A DNA stretch of 64,000 bases from assembly GCA_934476235.1 (NCBI GenBank), contig CAKSNL010000001.1:504710-568709 (forward strand), in the 5' to 3' direction. Each line of letters opens with the position of its first letter. The stretch's first letter is position 1. Made by a program: the position numbers and the translations under genes. This DNA is from an uncultured Clostridia bacterium. GTDB lineage: Bacteria; Bacillota; Clostridia; CAKSNL01; HGM11501. Below are positions 58,132 to 64,000 of this stretch, piece by piece. A model generated the notes under the pieces. That model was not told the DNA's origin. It did not search any database and was given only the letters and a program-made list of their open reading frames with translations.

Positions 58132-58875
58132 TTAAAATTCTTTCTTTTCAAAAAGATATTCACCTATCCCGGCAAAAAGCCCGGAATAGCCAAAAAGCAT
58201 CAAAAGCGTTCTTATTATCTTGACTAATCCGAGCGACGGGCGCGAAAGCAAAATGTACACATCAAACCCGGAGGTGAAGAAAAATGCCGAAACAGTCGGA
58301 AAAATCATTCCGAGCACAATGAACGCAATGTACAAAAGCACGCTTATCATAAAGGAAGCTCCGGATGACTTTATCACATTGGAGACCAGCGCACACATAA
58401 ACGCAAACGTCATTAAAGGGAAAAACGATATTATGTAGGAAAATATCACCCTCAAAACCGCCCACTCGGTCTTTCCTATTACAATGGAAGCGATAAATGA
58501 CGCTACCATAGAAAATGCGAGCATCGCCGCGATGAAGATTCCCAAAAGCGCGGTCTTGGCAAAGAATATTTCATGCCTCGGCGCACCTGTCAAAAGCGTC
58601 GTCTTCATCGTACCGGATGAAAATTCCGCCCCGAACACATCAATACACATGAATATAACGAAAAGCGGGATCAGAAAGTTCAAAAATACCGGTAAAACGG
58701 TCAGTGAAAATTCCGCCTTTCCCGTCATGTTAACGCCCATGAAGTTTCCCGCGAGGGTGCATATAACTGCCGATATTACGGTTGCGATAAGGCAGAGCAG
58801 CATTGCGACCTTCACCTTTTTGCGCCCGGAGGTCTTTTTAATCTCCGCGGAAAGCGCCTTCTTAAACCCTGTCAT
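58132..58875 (-). CDS. ABC-2 type transporter permease
   Basis: A 247-residue membrane protein with six hydrophobic segments (for example VKVAMLLCLIATVISAVICT and FPLMTFAFMCALVSNVI) and the cytoplasmic N-terminal sequence FKKALSAEIKKTSGRKK. The pattern SSGTMKTTLLTGAPRHEIFFAK is typical of BcrB/LanEG-type permeases associated with bacitracin or lantibiotic resistance. It overlaps the ATPase gene by 14 bases. Only one permease gene is present. Confidence 0.88.
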   Translation of the reverse strand: MTGFKKALSAEIKKTSGRKKVKVAMLLCLIATVISAVICTLAGNFMGVNMTGKAEFSLTVLPVFLNFLIPLFVIFMCIDVFGAEFSSGTMKTTLLTGAPRHEIFFAKTALLGIFIAAMLAFSMVASFIASIVIGKTEWAVLRVIFSYIISFFPLMTFAFMCALVSNVIKSSGASFMISVLLYIAFIVLGMIFPTVSAFFFTSGFDVYILLSRPSLGLVKIIRTLLMLFGYSGLFAGIGEYLFEKKEF

Positions 58876-59578
58876 AAAGCTCCACCTCGCTCAAATAATA
58901 ATTCTCCAGTGAGGAGTAGTTTTTGATGATGTTTTCCGTTGTGTCCATATTCACCATCTTGCCGGAAAACAGTATTCCGACCTTGGTGCAGGTAAGCTCA
59001 ACATCGTGAATCAGGTGGCTCGATATCAAAAACGTGCAGCCGCCCTCCGCCATTTCTTTTATGATGTTTCTTATCTCCACCATTCCCGAAACGTCAAGTC
59101 CGTTCAACGGTTCATCCAATATCATAACGTCCGGCTCGCCGCTCATCGCCATGGCAAAGCCCAGTCGCTGCTTCATCCCGAGCGAGAAATTCTTTGTTTT
59201 CTCATTCATGAATTTCTCCATGCCGACTCTTTTTAAGCACTCTACTGAGTCTTCTATTGTTCCTCCCTTAAAAGAGGCTATAAGCTCCATATTCTCAAGC
59301 GCCGTGAGATTGGGATATGGCACGACGTTTTCGATTATGGAGCCTGTTTTTTTCATGGCGTCGGTGAAATTTTCCGAAACATCCGCTCCCATTATCCGGC
59401 ACGACCCCGAATCGGGGCGGGAAAGACCGGTGAGTATCTTCATCGCCGTTGTCTTTCCCGCGCCGTTGGGACCGAGAAAGCCGAATATTTCGCCCTGTTC
59501 GATCTCGAAGCTGACATTTTCGATGCCGCGCCCGTTTTTATATTTTTTCGTGAGAGAAATTAATTCGATAGCTTTCAT
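58862..59578 (-). CDS. ABC transporter ATP-binding protein
   Basis: A 238-residue ATPase of the BcrA/LanF type: Walker A GPNGAGKTTA, signature NFSLGMKQRLG, Walker B VMILDEPLNGLD and the switch His in LISSHLIHDVE. Partner of the ABC-2 permease. The ATP-dependent export or extrusion of peptide antibiotics is the usual role of such pairs next to a two-component system; no antibiotic-biosynthesis gene is present here, so self-immunity is unlikely. Confidence 0.94.
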   Translation of the reverse strand: MKAIELISLTKKYKNGRGIENVSFEIEQGEIFGFLGPNGAGKTTAMKILTGLSRPDSGSCRIMGADVSENFTDAMKKTGSIIENVVPYPNLTALENMELIASFKGGTIEDSVECLKRVGMEKFMNEKTKNFSLGMKQRLGFAMAMSGEPDVMILDEPLNGLDVSGMVEIRNIIKEMAEGGCTFLISSHLIHDVELTCTKVGILFSGKMVNMDTTENIIKNYSSLENYYLSEVELYDRV

Positions 59579-59589
59579 TTTTTCACCCT

Positions 59590-60834
59590 TTAGTCGATCA
59601 CTCTGTAAAGCGAATAGCTGGTATCGTTTGTGCTCCAGCCGCCGTCAGAATCAAACATTACTCCGGTGCAGATTATAATCCCGGTGCAGACTTTATTTTC
59701 CCAGTCATATATTTTCGAGATAACGAAATTGTCCGCCTCGTTCTCCGAGTAGTAGTCGGAGCCGTACTCGGATTTTACCGCGGTGTAGTTTATCTTCGTT
59801 CCGTCGAGAGTGTTGACATATGTTCCGGACACCTCGTCGCCGTCAACCGAGTCGACGGTCAAAGTGATCTCGCCGGCCTTTTCATATGCCGTCTCGCCTC
59901 TCTTTAATACCGTGCACTTGTATGTGCCGATGTCAAAGCTGTCCATTGCATACATATCATCGGTTTCAACCGTGTAATCCTCATAATCGTGAATTGTCTT
60001 GCCTTCGGGCGCAAATTCGGGGACGAAAGTCTTTCCGATGTCGCTCATAGTGTAGTAGATCTCAAACTCGATCGTGTGCTCGCCGCCCGATTTATCCGTG
60101 CCGACAAGCGAAGCCGCACCGTATGCGCCTGTTACAACATCGTCGGAATTCACCGTGAGCTTGCCCGATACCGAGTCAATGCAGATGTCCGAAAGCTCGG
60201 GAAGGTTATAGCGGTCTCTTGAATATTCGTCGTTAAACGTTACCTTGGTTATAAATGCGCAAAGTGTGTTCGGAAGCGCCGGAATCTGGCTGGCTTCAAG
60301 CTCGCCGTAATAAATCTTGTCGCCGTTCTCCTCGCCTTGCTGAACAAATTCCTTTAGCGAGCCGACAAATGCGTCAAACACCTTTTCAATATCGGGCGCC
60401 ATGTCATCGTCAAACGGGTTTGCAATCATTCCGTTGTCATCGTCAATATAACTGTCATACCCGTAGTGCGAGATGTAATAAGTGTCGTCGTTCGAGTGCT
60501 TGCTGACATTCTTTTCGGAGTCCTGATAATTCCAGTATTCGTTCGAGCCTTCAGTGTCGTAGTTTGTTTCCATGCGCTCACTCCTGCGGTTCTCTGTGTC
60601 ATACATGTCGACCGCGGAAAAGCCGTCATACACCACTCCGTCGATTTTTATGCTCATTCCGTAGTCGAGCGTGAAGGAAGCCTCGCCCTCCGCCATAAAG
60701 CGTGCGGAGTTTTTGATTGCATCCTTCGCGCCGGTGTACGCGTCGCCGGACAAAATGTCCGCCGCCGCAGCGGTCGTGAACAAAACCGCACCGGCAAGAC
60801 TCAGCGCAACCGCCCTGTTCTTTAATTTCATCAT
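59590..60834 (-). CDS. Secreted protein of unknown function leading the ABC operon
   Basis: A 414-residue exported protein. A signal peptide (LSLAGAVLFTTAAAA, about 1-25) without a lipobox Cys precedes an acidic, Tyr/Asp-rich mature part (YGYDSYIDDDNGMIANPFDD) with a beta-rich C-terminus (GEITLTVDSVDGDEVSGTYV). I do not recognise a family. First gene of the operon, 11 bases before the ATPase, with ATG 60834 after GGAGG. It might be a substrate-binding or signal-sensing companion for the transporter and kinase; there is no direct evidence. Confidence 0.68.
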   Translation of the reverse strand: MMKLKNRAVALSLAGAVLFTTAAAADILSGDAYTGAKDAIKNSARFMAEGEASFTLDYGMSIKIDGVVYDGFSAVDMYDTENRRSERMETNYDTEGSNEYWNYQDSEKNVSKHSNDDTYYISHYGYDSYIDDDNGMIANPFDDDMAPDIEKVFDAFVGSLKEFVQQGEENGDKIYYGELEASQIPALPNTLCAFITKVTFNDEYSRDRYNLPELSDICIDSVSGKLTVNSDDVVTGAYGAASLVGTDKSGGEHTIEFEIYYTMSDIGKTFVPEFAPEGKTIHDYEDYTVETDDMYAMDSFDIGTYKCTVLKRGETAYEKAGEITLTVDSVDGDEVSGTYVNTLDGTKINYTAVKSEYGSDYYSENEADNFVISKIYDWENKVCTGIIICTGVMFDSDGGWSTNDTSYSLYRVID

Positions 60835-60893
60835 TGTGAAATCCTCCTTTTGAAAATCATTAAATTTTCCCCTTTGGGGTTCCCCTTGATTTT

Positions 60894-60921
60894 ATTATAC
60901 GCCGAGTCAATTGAATATCAA
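60894..60921 (-). promoter_or_regulatory. Promoter of the ABC-two-component operon
   Basis: TTGATA and TATAAT with a 16-base spacer on the minus strand; the leader contains CCCC-TTT-GGGG, a small inverted repeat. Confidence 0.65.
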
Positions 60922-60950
60922 TAAACCGAATATTAACAATTTCTGAACTT

Positions 60951-61931
60951 TTAAAGCAATTCTTTCCTTAATTCATCCCCCGATTTAGGCGAAAGATATG
61001 CCGGAGCAATGTCAAACGCCGTAAGCGCGCCCGTTTTTCCTTCCTTATTAAGGCGTGCCGCCGCGCGCGCAAATGCTACAAGGACGGATCCCGTGAATTC
61101 GGGGTTGGAGTCAAGCTTTAAGGAATATTCTATTATGTGGTTGTTTTCGCCCGAAAGCCCGGTCTTCCCGGTCCTTATCACGAATCCGCCGTGAGGCATT
61201 GCCGCGTGATCTTTTTCCATCTCTTCCTTTGTTATGAAGTGAACGGTCGTATTATAGTCCGCAAAATAGTTGGGCATAGTCTTGATTTCTTCTTCAATCT
61301 TCTTTTTGTCCGCCCCCTCTTTTGCGACAACAAAACATTCGCGCGTGTGCTTTTCGCGCGTTGTGAGGGTCGGGTTCCCGCCGTTTCTCACTTTTTCAAG
61401 CGCCGCGGGAACGGGAACGGTGTACTGGCGCGCGTCCGAAACGCCGTCGATACGGCGTATCGCGTCCGAATGACCCTGGCTCACGCCCCTGCCCCAGAAG
61501 GTGTAGTGATTGCCGTCCGGGAGAACGGACTCGGAATAAATTCTCGCGAGCGAGAAAAGTCCCGGATCCCAGCCGACGGAGATGACCGCAGCATTGCCCC
61601 CGCTCTTTGCCGATGAGTCAACCGCGGCAAAATGCTCCGGGATATTTGCGTGGGTGTCAAACGAGTCGACAACGTTAAAGTCCTTTGCATAAAGCGGAGT
61701 CTCATAAGGAAGGTCGGTCGCGCTTCCGCCGCAGATAACCAAAACGTCAAACCTTCCCTTGTGGGAAAGCACGTCCGACGCGCTGTAAACGGGTGCGTCT
61801 GTAGCAGTCTTGACCGATTCGGGCGCTCTTTTGGTGAACACGCCGTAAAGCGAAACATCTCCGCTTTTTGCAGCCGCGGCTTCAACTCCTTTTCCAAGAT
61901 TTCCGTAGCCCATAATTGCAATTTTAACCAT
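60951..61931 (-). CDS. ddh: meso-Diaminopimelate dehydrogenase
   Basis: Makes meso-diaminopimelate in one step by NADPH-dependent reductive amination of tetrahydrodipicolinate, for cell wall and lysine. The 326-residue protein shows the Ddh pattern: AIMGYGNLGKGVEAAAAK (NADPH), CGGSATDLPYETP, GWDPGLFSLARIY and SQGHSDAIRRIDGV. ATG 61931 after AAAGGGAG is chosen. It lies after an EamA transporter and a sugar kinase; the three are tightly spaced though unrelated in pathway. Confidence 0.94.
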   Translation of the reverse strand: MVKIAIMGYGNLGKGVEAAAAKSGDVSLYGVFTKRAPESVKTATDAPVYSASDVLSHKGRFDVLVICGGSATDLPYETPLYAKDFNVVDSFDTHANIPEHFAAVDSSAKSGGNAAVISVGWDPGLFSLARIYSESVLPDGNHYTFWGRGVSQGHSDAIRRIDGVSDARQYTVPVPAALEKVRNGGNPTLTTREKHTRECFVVAKEGADKKKIEEEIKTMPNYFADYNTTVHFITKEEMEKDHAAMPHGGFVIRTGKTGLSGENNHIIEYSLKLDSNPEFTGSVLVAFARAAARLNKEGKTGALTAFDIAPAYLSPKSGDELRKELL

Positions 61932-61945
61932 AATAAAACTCCCTT

Positions 61946-62818
61946 TCAATTATTCTTAAATTCAGTTATTCCAACACCGAGTAACGTTACCGCCATGCCG
62001 GCAAGTGCTGCCGGACCGACCGTTGTCTTATAAAACAGCGACTGTGCGATAAGCGTTATGATGGGCGAAATAAAAAGATATTTGCTTGTCGTTGTCGCAC
62101 CGAGCTTTTCGACCGAGCGGTTCCATGTCGCAAAGCAGACGGCGGACGCCAATATTCCCAAAAACAAAAGGTTTATAAAAATTTCCGGGCGGAAAACGGA
62201 GCTCATGCGCTCCATATCGCCTGCCACCGCCATAAACGGCGTCATCGCAAGGACCGAATAGAAAAACAGCCTTCTCGTAACCAAAAATCCCGGATATCCG
62301 AAGGCGGATATCTTTTTTATCAGCACCGAGTAGACAGCCCAGAGCCAGATGCTGAAAAATATTATCATGTCGCCGAGTAACCCTGTCTCGATGGTCTTTG
62401 AATCGCCGAAGCATATTAAAAATATGCCGAAGACCGAGACTGCCATGCCGGCAAAAATTTTGAAATTCAGCTTCTCTCCAAGGAATTTATGTGCCAGAAC
62501 CGCCGTAAATATCGGTGCCGTCGCCGTGATGAACGAAACGCTCGCCGGCGAGGTGCAGCACACCGAAACGTTTTCAAGATACTGATACGCCGCCGCACCG
62601 CTCATCGCCGCGAAAAACATCATAAGCTCGTGCCTTAAATTCGTGAACCCGAAAAAACGGGGGCAGATTATCCAGAGCACGGCATACGCAATCAGGTATC
62701 TTATGTACAGTATCTCAAGCGAGGAGAGCGAGTCCGTCAGATATTTCGTGCAGACGAAGGTGATTCCCCATATCAGCACCGTGAAAAACGCAAGAAAATG
62801 CTCTTTAATTCTTCCCAT
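61946..62818 (-). CDS. EamA/DMT-family transporter
   Basis: A 290-residue ten-helix permease with two EamA halves (the first starts HFLAFFTVLIWGITFVCTKY; the second includes LVTRRLFFYSVLAMTPFMAV). These export amino acids, nucleotides or other metabolites. Its neighbour makes diaminopimelate/lysine precursor, so export of lysine-like compounds is one possibility. ATG 62818 has a moderate GGAAG seven bases upstream; the earlier ATG 62836 overlaps the kinase gene without a ribosome site. Confidence 0.88.
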   Translation of the reverse strand: MGRIKEHFLAFFTVLIWGITFVCTKYLTDSLSSLEILYIRYLIAYAVLWIICPRFFGFTNLRHELMMFFAAMSGAAAYQYLENVSVCCTSPASVSFITATAPIFTAVLAHKFLGEKLNFKIFAGMAVSVFGIFLICFGDSKTIETGLLGDMIIFFSIWLWAVYSVLIKKISAFGYPGFLVTRRLFFYSVLAMTPFMAVAGDMERMSSVFRPEIFINLLFLGILASAVCFATWNRSVEKLGATTTSKYLFISPIITLIAQSLFYKTTVGPAALAGMAVTLLGVGITEFKNN

Positions 62819-62822
62819 TTGT

Positions 62823-63785
62823 TTACTTCCATTCATTAAGAAGCGCCAAAACCTCGCCTTTTTCGGGCATGGATTCTATTGCTCCCTTCCTCGTCGTCAC
62901 AATTGCCGCAGCGGCGGAGGCAAAGCGCACCGCACTGCAGAGCTCCTCATCGGTAAAGTCAAGCCCCTTATCGGCAATGAAGGAAAGACACGCGCCCATA
63001 AATGTATCGCCCGCGCCGGTCGTGTCTATTGTATTGACCTTCGGAGAAGCGCACTTTCTGACCGATGAGCCGTATTTAAGGATGCTTCCGTTCTTGCCGA
63101 GCGTCACAAAGATCAGGCGGAGATTTTTATGCGTATCCGAAAGAATCTCAAGTGCCCTTAAAATGTCCCCCTCCCCGGTCGAAAGTGCAATCTCGTCATC
63201 GGATATCTTTAATATATCCGCATTTTCAAATCCCCACTCCATCGCCTTTTTCGCGTCATTAATATCCTTCCACAAAAGCGGGCGTATGTTGGGATCAAAA
63301 GAAACGAGCGCTCCGCCCTTTTTCGCGAGGGTGACCGCCTCCTTTGTCGCGCTTTTTGCCGGCTCGTCCGTCATCGAGAGCGTGCCGAAGTGGAATATCT
63401 TAGTGTCTTTTAAGATTTCCTTCGGTATCTCGTCAGCGGTAAGGCGGGTATCCGCTCCCGGCTTTCTTGCAAAGCTGAAGCTTCTGTCCCCGTCCTCTGT
63501 AAGGTTCACAAACGCAAGCGTCGTAAAAGCGGATTCATCCTTTATCACGCCGCCGGTAAAAATTCCGGCACGGTCCGCCGCATTTATCAGCATCTCTCCA
63601 AACGAGTCCGCCCCGACCTTGCCGATAAACGCGGTCTTTTTTGATAACCGCGACGCCATCGCCAGAACATTGCACGGCGCACCGCCGACATTCGGCTCCA
63701 AAAGCGTTTTCCCGCGTTCTGATTTCCCGCACGGAATGAAATCTATCAGCATTTCTCCGATCGCGGCGATATCATATTTTTTCAT
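62823..63785 (-). CDS. PfkB-family carbohydrate kinase (fructokinase-like)
   Basis: A 320-residue ribokinase-superfamily kinase. N-terminal DIAAIGEMLIDFIP and VGGAPCNVLAMASRLS are the sugar-binding glycines, and DTTGAGDTFMGACLSF near the C-terminus has the anion hole and catalytic Asp. Fructokinase is the most similar well-known type; sugar specificity is not certain. ATG 63785 follows GAAGGA. First gene of the kinase-EamA-ddh operon. Confidence 0.9.
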   Translation of the reverse strand: MKKYDIAAIGEMLIDFIPCGKSERGKTLLEPNVGGAPCNVLAMASRLSKKTAFIGKVGADSFGEMLINAADRAGIFTGGVIKDESAFTTLAFVNLTEDGDRSFSFARKPGADTRLTADEIPKEILKDTKIFHFGTLSMTDEPAKSATKEAVTLAKKGGALVSFDPNIRPLLWKDINDAKKAMEWGFENADILKISDDEIALSTGEGDILRALEILSDTHKNLRLIFVTLGKNGSILKYGSSVRKCASPKVNTIDTTGAGDTFMGACLSFIADKGLDFTDEELCSAVRFASAAAAIVTTRKGAIESMPEKGEVLALLNEWK

Positions 63786-63837
63786 GGGTTTTCCTTCTTT
63801 CAGCAAAAGAGTCTTATCTTAAAATTACCATGTTAAC

Positions 63838-63866
63838 ATTTTACCACATAACAATAAATTTTTCAA
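63838..63866 (-). promoter_or_regulatory. Promoter of the kinase-EamA-ddh operon
   Basis: TTGAAA and TAAAAT with a 17-base spacer on the minus strand, divergent from the tRNA promoter only 14 bases away. Confidence 0.72.
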
Positions 63867-63879
63867 CACAAAAAAATTC

Positions 63880-63908
63880 TTGACAACCTTATTTCCTTGT
63901 GATATAAT
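63880..63908 (+). promoter_or_regulatory. Consensus promoter of the tRNA-Ser gene
   Basis: Perfect TTGACA and TATAAT with a 17-base spacer, about 16 bases before the tRNA 5' end. Confidence 0.9.
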
Positions 63909-63924
63909 AGCTGTTGTGACTCGT

Positions 63925-64000
63925 GGAGAGGTATCGAAGTGGTCATAACGAGGCGGTCTTGAAAACCGTTTGTCCGAAAGGGCGCGTGGGTTCGAATCCC
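63925..64000 (+). tRNA. tRNA-Ser (anticodon TGA), cut by the window end
   Basis: The gene begins with acceptor strand GGAGAGG, followed by T8 and a D-arm (TCG ... CGA around GGTCATAA), anticodon stem GCGGT / ACCGT with loop CTTGAAA (anticodon TGA, reading UCA), the long variable arm of class II tRNAs (TTGTCCGAAAGGGCGC) and a T-arm GTGGGTTCGAATCCC. The 3' acceptor strand and end are outside the window. Confidence 0.95.

Noticed and set aside
62869..63822. 317-codon plus-strand open frame opposite the sugar kinase gene
   Set aside because: It mirrors the kinase frame exactly, has no ribosome site and yields a Ser/Ala-rich product with no recognisable motif; the kinase on the other strand has full family motifs.

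Overview
The window looks like a chromosomal segment of an anaerobic, spore-forming Clostridia bacterium (Firmicutes), probably an uncultured gut or rumen lineage. The signs are strong AGGAGG-type ribosome binding sites, near-consensus sigma-A promoters with 17-base spacers, many secreted proteins carrying copper-amine-oxidase-N-like 'stalk' domains, a three-gene ferredoxin-type glutamate synthase followed by glutamine synthetase and an ANTAR regulator, DegV, an HPr-like protein, a SpoIVFB-like protease and a BofC-like protein. The taxonomic placement is inference. I see no insertion sequences, phage genes or CRISPR arrays, and no gene-free stretch longer than 300 bases; the longest, 13464-13759, holds a promoter and a terminator.

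Layout: 1-4253 nitrogen assimilation (glutamate synthase subunits, glnA, ANTAR protein). 4264-8083 sugar-type oxidoreductase and isomerase genes with an AraC regulator, plus a lipoprotein. 8091-13543 two large secreted proteins (glycoside-hydrolase-like and multi-discoidin). 13692-17487 lower glycolysis operon pgk-tpiA-gpmI. 17533-21753 DegV, a second oxidoreductase/isomerase pair and a SLOG protein. 21755-27724 secreted stalk-domain proteins, an HtrA-like protease, an SGNH hydrolase and a class A PBP. 27755-34179 BofC-like protein, amidohydrolase, YitT and a MarR-controlled heterodimeric ABC exporter. 34196-41446 ligA with two radical-SAM-linked genes, a secreted propeller protein, a SpoIVFB-like protease and an HPr-like protein. 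41754-56085 a complete glycyl-radical bacterial microcompartment (BMC) locus. 56126-60921 ABC transporter with two-component system. 60951-64000 sugar kinase, EamA transporter, DAP dehydrogenase and a tRNA-Ser cut by the window edge.

The centrepiece is the BMC locus, all on the minus strand: HAD phosphatase, glycyl radical diol dehydratase, its activase, a PduU-like shell protein, an EutP/PduV-like GTPase, then from a second promoter a class II (fuculose/rhamnulose phosphate) aldolase, a GlcG-like protein, an unknown 112-residue domain joined in frame to a zinc alcohol dehydrogenase, two PduA-like hexamers, a pentamer, a PduS-like flavin/Fe-S protein, a PduT-like trimer with the cluster cysteine, a CoA-acylating aldehyde dehydrogenase, a second trimer, PduL, and finally a DeoR regulator. 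The gene set matches B12-independent 1,2-propanediol compartments fed by fucose or rhamnose (the GRM5-like type). The proposed pathway is sugar phosphate to lactaldehyde, then 1,2-propanediol, propanal, and finally propanol plus propionyl phosphate. Sugar isomerase, sugar kinase and propionate kinase are not in the window.

Less ordinary points in this locus are an alcohol dehydrogenase frame that runs through a strong internal ribosome binding site (one A less would give a stop), a shell hexamer with two good starts, a C-terminal four-cysteine tail on the aldolase, a PduS/PduT redox pair without any B12 enzyme, and a HAD phosphatase as leading gene.
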